Shown one piece after another: positions 45,607-57,000 of a stretch of DNA of 64,000 bases. The position numbers and the translations under genes are program-made. Position 1 is the first letter of the stretch; every line of letters starts with the position of its first letter. Origin of the DNA: Hawksworthiomyces lignivorus (taxonomy: Eukaryota; Ascomycota; Sordariomycetes; Ophiostomatales; Ophiostomataceae); assembly GCA_002917075.1 (NCBI GenBank), contig NTMA01000021.1:675417-739416 (forward strand), in the 5' to 3' direction. The notes under the pieces are model-generated. The model had not been told where the DNA came from, did no database searches, and worked only from the letters and a program-made list of their open reading frames with translations.

Positions 45607-48600
45607 CTAGTCTACTTCGTCGTCGTCACTTTCTTTTCCATTCTCGTCACTGTCGCCTTCATCGTCACCTTCGTCATCTGAGAGCTCCTCTCCAAGTTCT
45701 TTTAAGCGAGCCTATGTAGGGGAAAAAACCCGCATCGTCAGCCAATACACCACCCGTAAATGACATTGTCCCAAGCGGAACTTTTAAACTTGCTGGCAGG
45801 TCAGCTCTTACCTTGTAACTTGCCACTTTCTCTTCAAGGTCTGCAAAGACCATCAACAGATCATCCAGTTCTGTTTGTGTTGACTTCTTCTCTTCCTGGC
45901 TTTGTTGAAGGAGGTCTTGCGCCTGAGTGGAATGTCAGATACAGCGGAAAAAAAAAATACGAATGGCAGTTTTGGCACTCAGAGGTTACCTTCTTTGCAT
46001 TCTTTTCGGCAGACTGAAGTTTTTCACGCAATTTGCGGCTGTCTTCCTCTGCTGCCTCAAGGGCTTCCCTAAGTTCTGAAGCTTGGATATCGGCCGCAGC
46101 TATCTTACCCTCAAGAACCTGGACTGTTCCTTTCGCATCTGTGGCCACGGCCTCGATATCGGCAAGCTGCTTCTTGAAATTTTCCCTGGCGGCTTGGAGT
46201 TCTTGCGTCTTGCTCTTGTTTGCCTGGGCAGTTGTTAGCGAAACCAAAAATAAGATAGAACAACGCATAACAAAAATCATCCTCCGTATACGGATAACAT
46301 ACTTTTAACAGATCTACCTCAAGTCTGCTGCTAGTCGCCTTCAGATCCGCCATATCCGCCTCGAAGCGCCGCTGGATCCGTGCAGCTTCTGCTTCTGCAG
46401 TCTTCTGGGCCTGCTCCATCTGCCGTTGTAGGTCGCTTCTGCTCTTCTCATGCTCTACGCGATTTTGGCTGCGGTAAAACATGCGAATTAGCTACCAATC
46501 GCTCGATCAGTATCCAATCGGATCTACTTACCGCAATTCTTCCCCGTGCTTCTGGATTAGAGAGTCCTGCGCAGCTTTAGCTTTTGCAAGATCAATCGCA
46601 GCGGTCTCTTTTGACCGCCTGTGGTCAGCACGCTCTTGACCAAGCGCATTCTCGAGTGTCGATATTCTCTCCTGAGCTTCGCGCAGGGTGCGCTCCTTTT
46701 CTCCCAGCTCAGCACGTAGCGAATCAACCAATTCTCGAGAGATGCCTTGTTGAACACCATTGGTCACAAATGAGATTTCCATACCCGGATCTCTATCGAG
46801 TGCGCGCAGCAATCGGCTGTAGTTATCTTTGAAAAAGTCGACGAAGACAGTGTCAAAGTACACCTCTGGTAGTTTCTGATCTGCAATTGGGTCCAGCTTT
46901 TGGGGAATAACTTCAAAATCTCTGAGTGATGGGAACGCTCTGAGTGTGTTGAGCTTGTTGATGTATCGATCACGTCCCATTCTTCCTGACAATATCTCGT
47001 GCAATTTCTGCCGGGGGATCGGCGAATCCTTAGTCGAGAACTCGTAAAGGACACCGAGCAACAGCGCAGAGAGCCCTTGAACAACCGTCTCTGTGCTGGT
47101 GTTTTTGATTACTGTTTGGATGAGTCCTTGCAAGTTGCTTCCCTCTCCCAAGAAGTCGTTGACGCCCTCAAGATCCTCGAATAGCCAGCACAGAAGTAGC
47201 ATGAGGTAGCCGGTTACGATGCGTTCGTCATCTCCTCGGTTTATGCTCCCAAGTAGATGCGCGGCAATTGTTTGAATGCTCGTGACCACCTCTTCGCCAT
47301 TAGACTCATCACCCTCCGTTACGGACATCACCAGAGCCTTGGCTGTCGGGTTTTCGTAGATTAGATGGAACATAATGACAGCTGCAAACCAGAGCCGATA
47401 AGGGTCGCTGGATGGTGACGATGTGGGGGAGCGAAGAAGTGTTGTTAGAACGTTGGCTGTTTCGTCCGCACCGGCACTATGTCCGTCGATGGCCCTCTGC
47501 AAAAAGTGTAGCCGTACCACCTCATGTCCGAAAAAGTATGCCTTCAGGCACTCGCACGCAGCCATTCGGACGTCAAAAAACTGCGGGCTGTGGACGCTTA
47601 AAGTTAAATCGAGCAATCCATCGATGACATATACTTCCGCATGGACGCCATTCGTTTTGGGTTTTTCTTCCTCGTTCGAAGTGGGCGGCGCGTCGGGCTC
47701 GAGCGGTGACGGAACACGTAACTGGGCAAAGTTCTCCTGCAAAGTCGCATTGCCTCGGATGACTGCAGCGCATGTTGCCAAAGCCTGAAACAGGTAGATT
47801 TAGTTAATGCCAGCCAAAGGCGAAAATCACCAAGTAGGAGCAACTTGAGTATACTCACCTCAGACCGAATCTGAACTTCAAACTTGCCATTAAACGACAG
47901 CTGCAGGGCATGGTACAGAACACCATGCCGCCAAAATTCTGCTTGGTTTTGTGCAGTGCCTGTTGCACCGGGAACAAGAAACAAGCGAATCACAGCCAGA
48001 AGCGCATAGATGTTCCTATTGCGCTGAGCCTGCGCCCAACCAGCCATCTCCTCGTCTTGTTTCTCAGGGGCACCCACGTCCTTGAGAAGCCTAGATAGCT
48101 GAGACGTGCATAGCGATTCTCTAAACAGCGTCTGGTTGTGAGCATTCAAGCGCAACAAATTCGCCAGCAGAATCAAGCAATCTTCGACAACGCGGCCTCC
48201 GTCGACAACCGATCCTTCTTCTTCTATGATCTTAAATATCCTCTCAAACGCACTCTCAAAGGCCACAAGCTTCTGTATCTCAGTCGATGTTGGTGTCAAA
48301 TAGGTGAGCAGCGTAATTGCCTCATTGCGGATCACGTCGCGTCGGTCATCGAGAATAGCTACGAGTCGTGAAATGCCGAGAGGAGCCGTAAAGATGCATT
48401 CCTCAGTCCGATCGGTTCGAGCGGCCAGGATAGCCGAGAGGAGCTGCAGAGAGTAAAGACGCGAGTAGAAATCATTAGTCTCAAGAAAATCCAAGAGAAG
48501 GGTGATGTTCTCTAGTCTTTGCGTGAACTCATCCGCCAGCCACAGGGCGATCTCCTCAGATGCTTCAGGGCTGTTCTCGTTGGGGTTAAAGAGCATGAGA

Positions 48601-48839
48601 AGAGTCTCCAAGACCACCTTGACGGTATCAACATCCTCGCCATCTTTAGATAAGCTGCCGATCAAGCTGCGCAGAGCTCCAGAAGCCACGGATGCCGGGT
48701 ATTCCTTGGCAAAGCTGCGTAGGCCCAGAATAGCTCCCCTGCGATCTTCCAATAGTGTAGCCGAGCTCAGCCGTCCACTCAGGACGGATATGGTTTCTCC
48801 CACCGACTGTTTGGCGGGAGCCGTAGCGATAGAGAACAT
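45607..48839 (-). CDS. uso1: Uso1/p115 vesicle-tethering golgin
   Basis: Six exons give 949 residues: 48839-47859, 47784-46532, 46468-46303, 46223-45990, 45922-45812 and 45711-45607. The start is the ATG at 48839 (MFSIATAPAKQSVGETISVL); the frame is open a little further upstream but has no ATG there. Residues 1 to about 640 are the armadillo-like globular head, with ATLLEDRRGAILGLRSFAKE near residue 30 and the second conserved head region around GMRDRYINKLNTLR (written GRMGRDRYINKLNTLR). From about 660 a continuous coiled coil follows (SRELVDSLRAELGEKERTLR and several exons of heptads), ending in a very acidic tail (EELSDEGDDEGDSDENGKES). Uso1/p115 tethers COPII vesicles to the cis-Golgi and acts with Ypt1/Rab1 and SNAREs. 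It is shorter than yeast Uso1 but matches the length of p115 and of filamentous fungal homologues. The coiled coil is cut into small exons; each junction preserves the heptad frame. Confidence 0.93.
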
Positions 48840-49830
48840 ATCTGGTTCGTAGAGAGCGTCGTCCAACAAGCTGCCATCGAGGGTTTTTTGCTGTTCGATC
48901 TAGTTGTTTCTACTTTTTGTTTTGCGGTTTCAGCAAAATCTAAGCTCTCCTGCCATATTCCGAAATACTCCCATGACCACTTCGTTAAAGTTCTGCTACG
49001 GCCATATCGAAGTCTCGCTGCGGTCGAACTTCTTTCGTGTTACGTTTTCGTGGCAAAGCTTTTGTGGCGCGAATGCAACTGGAACCGATTGGCAGGTGGT
49101 GGAACCCAAGAGCCAAGCTTTCAGCTTGGTTGGTACCTGGGAGCGACCCCGGTAATGCGATCATGACACATCACTACTCCGTACTGCATTTAAGAATGCG
49201 ATATGCATCAAAAGGCTTGCTAGTGTGCTTATATAATAATAACGCTAGCCACGGCCGTTAAAGACGTCGCCGCAACAGTATTTTAATATTTTCCTAGTAT
49301 GTAATATTCGTATCGAAGACGCATCGCGAAAAACGAAAGTCCCATTTCCAACCTGGAAATCAGCGTATATTCCCGTTTCTGACATTTGCTTCGCACATAC
49401 GTTCCAGAACTGTTCTTGGACAAAACGCCTTGATCGCCATAGATACGACCACTCTACGCGCTCGTTATTTTGCGGTTGAGCCTCGTCCGCATTCGCAGGG
49501 CGAAGTCAAAAGACAAAGAAAATCCGATCTGGCGGACCGCTTTCGAAGTAGAGAACAGAAAATTAGAAACAACAAAAGAGGCGCATTTTATCCCCGATAT
49601 TTCTGGATCTGAAAATGCTAAAGAGCCCTGAAATTTCTCGTTGTAATTACGCCCAACTCCATCGTTAGGACAATTGAGCATCATCCGAGGCTGTCACAAC
49701 CCTTCGCCAATGGGACAAAGTGCACAAAGTCCATCATTCTCCGCCCTATATATCGTCAGGCGTGCTTTGTAAATAGACACATACTAAGCACACATTCTTA
49801 AGCTAAAATCTTTCGCGCATATCTGCAAAT
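48840..49830. promoter_or_regulatory. Divergent promoter region of uso1 and rat1
   Basis: 991 bp between start codons. A CCAAT box is at 49706-49710, about 120 bp ahead of rat1, and a TATATAT stretch is at about 49747, both plausible core elements for rat1. An ATTGG (inverted CCAAT) lies at about 49086. The uso1-proximal part is open in the uso1 frame but without ATG. No other gene seen. Confidence 0.45.
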
Positions 49831-52800
49831 ATGGGTATCCCGGCTGCCTTTCGATGGCTTTCAAGCAAGTATCCGAAGATCATCTCCCCGGTGATCGAGC
49901 AGACACCTCAAACGATGGATGATGGCACTATCATCCCCGTGGATACGACAGGACCGAATCCCAATGGGGAAGAATTTGATAATCTCTATCTCGACATGAA
50001 CGGTATCGTCCATCCTTGCTCTCACCCCGAGGACCGTCCCCCGCCGAAGGACGAAGAAGAGATGATGCTGGAGATTTTCAAGTACACCGACAGAGTTGTC
50101 AATATGGTGCGGCCCCGGAAACTGCTGATGATTGCAGTCGGTACGTTTCATGAAGACGAGTTGTTTAATTTTAGGCTGCATCACCAGGTACTAACGTAGT
50201 CAACAGATGGTGTCGCTCCTCGCGCTAAAATGAACCAACAGCGCTCTCGTCGTTTCAGATCAGCCCAAGAAGCCAAAGAAAAAGAAGAAAACAAGGAGGA
50301 GCTTTTGAAATTACTCAAAAAGCAAAACGGCGGCAGTCTCAGCGCGGAGTCCCTAGAAGCAGTCACAAAGAAGGCTTTCGATTCGAATTCCATCACCCCT
50401 GGAACGCCATTCATGGATATCTTGGCCGCTAGCCTTCGATATTGGTGTGCCTACAAGCTGAACACAGATCCCGCGTGGGCGAAAATGAAGATTATAATTT
50501 CTGATGCGAGCGTGCCTGGAGAAGGTGAACACAAGATTATGGCGTACGTGCGTGCACAGCGCGCCTCGCCAGATCACGATCCAAACACCCGCCATGTCAT
50601 ATATGGACTGGACGCCGATCTTATCATGTTAAGTCTAGCAACGCATGAGCCCTATTTTCGGGTGTTACGTGAAGATGTCTTCTTTCAAGACAGCAGGGCG
50701 AGGCTGTGCAAGCTTTGTGGACAGAAAGGCCACGAAGCGAGCGCATGCAAAGGCGAGGTAAAGAAGAAAGAAGGCGAATTTGATGAGAAAGACAACGAAC
50801 ACCCGCTCAAACCTTTCATCTGGCTTCATGTCTCCGTGTTGCGGGAGTATCTGGCCGTTGAGTTGGACGTTCCTGGTTTGCCTTTCCGGTGGGACCTGGA
50901 GCGGGCCATCGATGATTGGATCTTCCTTTGCTGCTTTGTGGGTAATGACTTTCTTCCTCATCTTCCAGCCCTGGAGATTCGTGAGAATGGAATCAATACC
51001 CTTACGGCACTGTGGAAAGACAATCTTCCTTACATGAATGGCTATGTAACCAAAGATGGCCATGTGGACCTGGAACGGGCGCAGTTTATCATGACTGGCT
51101 TGGCAAAACAAGAAGATGCTATTTTCCGACGCAGAAAGCAGCAGGAAGATCGCAGAGAAGAAAACAACAAGCGACGCAAATTGCAAGAGCAACACAAGTC
51201 ACGTAACTCTAAGCGCAACACAGGAGGTGACAATCGATTCGCGGAGAGCACCGCTGGCTTAAGCCTCCATCCCATCTCTAATTTCCCAACTGAAACCGCC
51301 AAGGTTGTTACTCATGATATGGTTGTGAATCGCAGCTTCTTTGCGAGTGCGAATGTGGCGAATAAGAGCGCTGCCAGTGTTCTGAAGAGTCAGATTCAAA
51401 CCCTGATGTCTCAGTCCCCAGCTGGAGCAGACGACACAACTTCTTCTGCGGCCGACAGCAAACCAGGCGCTTCTGAAGAGGCTGAACCGCCATCAGCGCT
51501 CGGGAAACGAAAGGCGGACCTATTGGAAGAAGACAATGCGAGTACCACAGATGCGAGCAACTCCGACGTACCCAAGACTGCAGAAAATGCTCCAGTCGAT
51601 ACTGTGCGACTCTGGGAAGAGGGCTACGCTGACCGCTACTATGAGCAAAAGTTCCATGTCGATCCGAAAGACATTCAGTTTCGCCACGGTGTCGCACGGG
51701 CCTATGTAGAAGGTCTGGCATGGGTGTTGCTCTACTATTTCCAGGGATGCCCTTCCTGGGAGTGGTATTATCCTTACCACTATGCGCCCTTCGCAGCGGA
51801 TTTTGTCGACCTAGGAAAGATGACATTGCACTTTGAAATGGGCCAGATTTCTAAGCCCTTCGAACAGCTTATGAGTGTGCTGCCAGCTGCCTCTCGCCAT
51901 GCAATCCCCGAGGTGTTCCACGACCTGATGACAAATGAGGATAGCGAAATCATCGACTTCTACCCGGAAGAGTTTGAACTAGACTTGAATGGCAAGAAGT
52001 TTGCCTGGCAAGGTGTGGCACTGCTTCCCTTTATTAACATGACGCGTCTTTTGGCTGCTATGAACAAGAAATATCCTTTGCTCAGCCCTGAGGATCATAT
52101 TCGCAATGGGGTAGGCAAGGTAGTCATGCTACTGTCCGACGCGAACACGGAATTGTATGACGAGATTACAACCAACTTCTACTCCAAGCGGCAGGGTGCA
52201 CCAAAATATAAGCTCAACCCCCGTACTAGCGGTGGCATCGCTGGCAAAATCGAAAAGATCGAAGACTACATTCCTCACGGTTCATTGACATACCCCCTAG
52301 AGCGGAAGGCTTTTCCTGATATTGAATACGATCGGTCTCTTAGGTGTGTTGAATTTGATTGAATTCTTTTCATCCACATTGTAGCCAACGTTGCGAGACC
52401 TGAACTGACATGCAATGTTTTAGTGTCAGCTATGAACTTCCATCGTCAGCGCACACGCACAAGTCAATGCTCTTGCGTGGAGTTAAGCTGCCACCACCTG
52501 TCCTTGATCGTAGCGACAAGGAAACGCTGCTTGGGAAGTCATCACGGTCCGGGCGGAGCTACGGAGGAGCCCCGCTATATAACGGGAATGGCAACGGGAA
52601 CGGCAACTACAATAATCATCGCCAGCATTACGACACGGGAGGAAGAAATCAGCCAATTAACTATGGCCCGAACGGTTCATATACTCGTCAAGACAGACAG
52701 GACCGGCCACCTTATTACCAGAATGGCCAAAACAGCCGCAGTTCGTATCAAGCTCCACCACCGCAGTCCTGGGTGCCCCCAGCCCCTGGCCATGCCGGAT

Positions 52801-53078
52801 TTGGGGCTGGTCGGCCCCCGCCGCCTCCGCAAGGTAATTTCCATGGTGGTCGGTATGACAATGCCTCTGCTGGGGGCAATGGGTACAACCAAGGCTACCA
52901 AAGGCGTTACGATGCGCCGCCGCCGCCGCCGCCGCCGGGAAACTATGGGCAACAGTCTTATGCCCAACAACCGTATCGGCCGCCTTCTGGCTACGGTGGT
53001 TCGGGTCATAGACAGGGCGATAACCGTTCTGGAGGGTCTTGGGGTTACAATAACTCTAGAGGATATCGTGGGGCTTAA
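49831..53078 (+). CDS. rat1: Nuclear 5'-3' exoribonuclease Rat1 (Xrn2)
   Basis: Three exons, 49831-50140, 50207-52343 and 52424-53078, give 1033 residues. The N-terminus [20 protein letters not shown] is the standard Rat1 start (not Xrn1, which begins MGVPKFFR). The XRN nuclease core carries its acidic metal-binding residues in [33 protein letters not shown] and [14 protein letters not shown] zinc knuckle ([14 protein letters not shown]) sits near residue 270, as in fungal Rat1. The C-terminal 200 residues are low complexity, rich in Gly/Asn/Tyr/Pro/Arg, with a seven-Pro run from a GCC-type tract (about 52916-52936). Rat1 degrades uncapped nuclear RNA, trims rRNA and snoRNA and drives transcription termination by RNA polymerase II with partner Rai1. 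The conserved segment around the second intron (DRSL-SVSYELP, then [12 protein letters not shown]) confirms the splice. Confidence 0.95.
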
Positions 53079-54023
53079 ATGTAGGGATGATGTATTGGAT
53101 TTGGCTTTCTGTTAGTCTTTGAATCTGTTTTCTCGAAAGATTTCCTGTTTGTGATAACGGATAGCTCAGATAAATCGAGATGTTTTAGCGACCTGTATTA
53201 GATGTTTGGCTCTCGTAGATTTCATTGTTTGTTCCCCTTTCAATGTGTTAACTCCTCCACATGTGAAACTAACAATGCATGGCTCAATGAGCTTTTCACT
53301 ACGCTGTTCTTTTGTACCACTATAGATCATGAAATTTGTTCTGAGTGTTACGAAAGGTGCTCTCTTAAGGGCCAACCTTTATCGAACTAAATACGACATA
53401 TTAGGGCAAACAGACTGAACTTTTAAAGCATGGGTTTCGCGACATTCTCTGTAGGCGTTTTCCAGTTTGCGTGTGGGGGGTCCAAGCGCCCCGCGTTGTA
53501 TTCCAGGGGTTTTTGGTACACGATATTGCTATAGGCCGTATAAGGCACAACACATCCATGGAGACAGCTCGCTCACTTCAAACACACACACCATCAGAAA
53601 CTCATTTGGTCCATGTTCTATATCACCACATCAACTTCACGCTGCAACGCCTTTCTGTACATTCGCGGATCGCCTACGCTGCCGAGAATCACACAATTAG
53701 CGCTAGAAAGCCCTCCACTGCCACAAAAGTGAGCCTTATTTTCCAAGCAAAGCTCCAGCAGCCGTTTATTCCCACCCCCCACTTCTCATGCCTCTCATTC
53801 TCTAAAGCCCTCGTCCTCCAGTATCAGAACAACGTCTCTCTATGCGCTTTCTGAGGATCTTTAGCTAACTGTTGTCTACAGACTCTCCTTGTTCCCGATC
53901 CAGCTCTTGTAACCACCTGCCTCTCTCCACTGCCTCGTCTCTCTATCAATGACCCACCGCCCGTTGCCCAAAGCCAGCCATGCTCCACAGACCTAAGCTT
54001 CGTCCTCGGCTTCTTTCTCCAAA
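53079..54023. other. Intergenic stretch, promoter side of the RasGAP gene
   Basis: 3' flank of rat1 followed by C/T-rich DNA (about 53760-53980) that suits the promoter and leader of the RasGAP gene. A frame at 53471-53854 is open but has no conserved text. Nothing else recognised. Confidence 0.5.
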
Positions 54024-57000
54024 ATGAATGGCGATGCGGGCCTGGTTGGCTGCCTCGTTGAGCGGCTTGCCACCAGGCTCCCCCATCGCACGGGTACGCC
54101 TGGCGATAATCTTTACCACGACGAAATCGTCGCTATCACACGCACTACACTTGTTAAAGTCAGCGCTTCCTCCATCCTGATCGTCGTTGATGCCCTCTTG
54201 TCCCTCCTCGAAGAACTCGCCCGCCCTCACAGCAAGGTTGCTGCCTCCCACCCTCCCCATGTTTTACTATCTGAGTTGTATGTGTTAGCACTGCTCGCCG
54301 ATTGCTGCTCGAGCCATTGGGATGCGGTAGTTTCTGCAGCAGCGTCTTCTTCCGAACAGGGCGATTCACTTAATCGGAAAAGAGCTACATACCCGCTACC
54401 CACCGTCTTAGACGGGCCTCTAGTCCGCCGTATTTTTGAGGTTGTCAAAGTGTTCTTGAACCCTCTGCCGGAAGGCTATATGCTGTCAGCAAAAACAATC
54501 CTCGACGACTCCACAGGCAAAATCACAGGCACATCCAATCTCTCGGGGGACTCCCCAAAAACGCCGGTATCATCACGATCAGAAGATGCCATTGACACCC
54601 CTCAAATGCTGGACACGCGCATTGCAGAGATCGAGGACCATGCCAAAATGATTGTCGAATATGTAACAGCCTCGAGCTGGAAGCCATCGTTAGAGTACCT
54701 AAAAGGCGTCATATACAAAGTCAGAACGACATTGTCTACACAAGCACCACCTCCTCAAAACCTTGCAATGTCTGAAGAGGAACGGTCGTCTCTGATTGTG
54801 TTGCGCCTTGTGTCATTCTTCTGGGTGGACCGCCAGCGGCTTGGTCAGGTCCTACAGGAAGTTTGCTCAAGCTTTCTCCACTTTCGCAAACTGTTCCAAA
54901 ATGTGATCGCAGTTTCGACGCCTCTGTTGATTATCCGTTGGATTGAACGATACCCCCAAGAATTTGTCGAACTTCATGTCATGCATATACGCGTGGATGG
55001 GACGCCGGAGACGCTGTTTGACATGGCACAGACCGTTGGAGACAATGTAAGGCGGAAAGCATTACTGTACCCGCTGCAAACCACTCTTCTTCTTCTCCTT
55101 CCAGATGTGTTTGAGGTGGCAAGCAACATGAGAGAGGCAAAGGGCGGTAGTGTAGCCAAAAAGGTGGCCTTCTTGGAAAGTTTGCGGAAAATGCTACGTA
55201 ACAAAAACGACCAGGCAGCATATTGCCTTGTTTCTCTTCTCCGGGTGGCTCGTCACTTCGATGCAGAAAGCGATTCGGCTCTCATGAGTTATGCTATGGA
55301 TTTTCAAGACGAAGTCCGTGACGCTATTTTTCGCAGAGCACCTGCAGCTTCTGAAGCTACGCTTCTCGATCAAGACCTTCTGACAGCTGCATTTGTGAGT
55401 CTTGCACATCTCAGTTTCGACATGTGCATTGATTCACTAGCCCTAAATTGCCTTGCGCCGGCTGCACCTCCGATATTCAAGATTGCAGTCATCCAAGCTT
55501 GTTCGCACTTTGCTAGACTTGAAAATTCAGAGGATTACGAACCTTTGTTCAAGGCAGCTTCTGCATTTGTGCAATTTCAGATGAGGGTATGGATTTTCCA
55601 CTATTTCGCTCTCGATTTTTTTGCGTCTGACAGCAGATATGGAATTTCAACTAACTTGGCCGGTGCTATCAGACGATGTCATCGCAGTTGACGAGCACGT
55701 ATGCCAATGCCTCAGCTTTGCAAAAGTCAACAGATTATGGAGTCCCGTTACCCATGATATGCAGTATTCTTGAATTTCTAAACGCATCTCCAACAACACT
55801 CTTCCAGGGAGAGCCAAGCGATGCAGATGATGGAGAAAAGTTCTTCAAGGACAATTTTGAGTCATTTATGGCCTGCATGGTTGTTTCAGATGAAACTGTG
55901 AGGCATCTAGCCGTCAGCGTTGCTCCACGCATATTCACAGATGATAATCTCTTGCGGTACAAGAAAACGGCAAGGTTGGCTACGCAGAGATTCAAGATGA
56001 ATTTTTGGAAGTTGACGTACGTCTTGACCCCTTGCTGTCACATAATATCAGTCTTATTCTTTATTTGGACCACTTACTTATTTTATATTCGATTAGGTCA
56101 CTTGTTCTGGCATCTATGTGCGATAAGATCAGCCCTTACAGATTAGAAATTGGGTTGAGAGCCATTCACAGTTATCTGGAGTCCCGCCTTTTACTCCTCA
56201 AAGCCGTCCGTGTAAGTCAACGAAACGTCATCCTCTTCGATCTTTTATAATGCCTTCCCATGGTTGTCCCCTGAATTAGCATAGCGCTGACATCATTAAC
56301 AGGAGCTGTCAGAGCTGTCAGAAGAAGTTCCCCAACGCACGGCCTGCTCAATCAAACTAGAGACTCTGTTTTTAGTCTCGTTGTGCTCTGCAGACATAGA
56401 GACATGCCAGCTGGTGACTTCATGCATAGGACATTTCTTAGAAGAGTGTCGTATCATAGACACAGCTTCTAAGGGCGCAAAATCTTCGTCAACTTTGTTG
56501 CGAAATGGGGATACCTTCCGCGAAATCGCATCCAAAGAATTTCGTTTTACAGGCCTTGTCGCGTTTCAAAGGCGAGTCAATGGACTACTGAAAAAAATGC
56601 AGTATCCCAGTAGCGGCATTCTTGACGCGTGGGAGATTGCTTTCGACAAGTGGCTTCATCTTTCCAAAGACGTGTCCACAGTCTCAGCCGATGCTCTTCC
56701 CGAAAAGACGCTTGTTGAATGGCGGAACTACTCAGGGTTCCTTGCATCCCTCGGCGGAATTTGCACGGCTGACCAGACCGCTATCCTTGAAGAACCTGCC
56801 ATTAGCGGGCTACGGTGGATCGATCGAGTGTCGTCTGAAAATTCGGAAGAGGCACTTTTGAGCCGGTTTCTGAGGTTAAGCATCCAGCTTTTGGCTTCCG
56901 AAAATGTACGGGTCCGAGAGACAATGAGGGAAGTGCTGTCTACGGAGATTTCGCCTACACTTTACCAAGCACTCTTTAAGACGCTAGGCTCCGAACTTGA

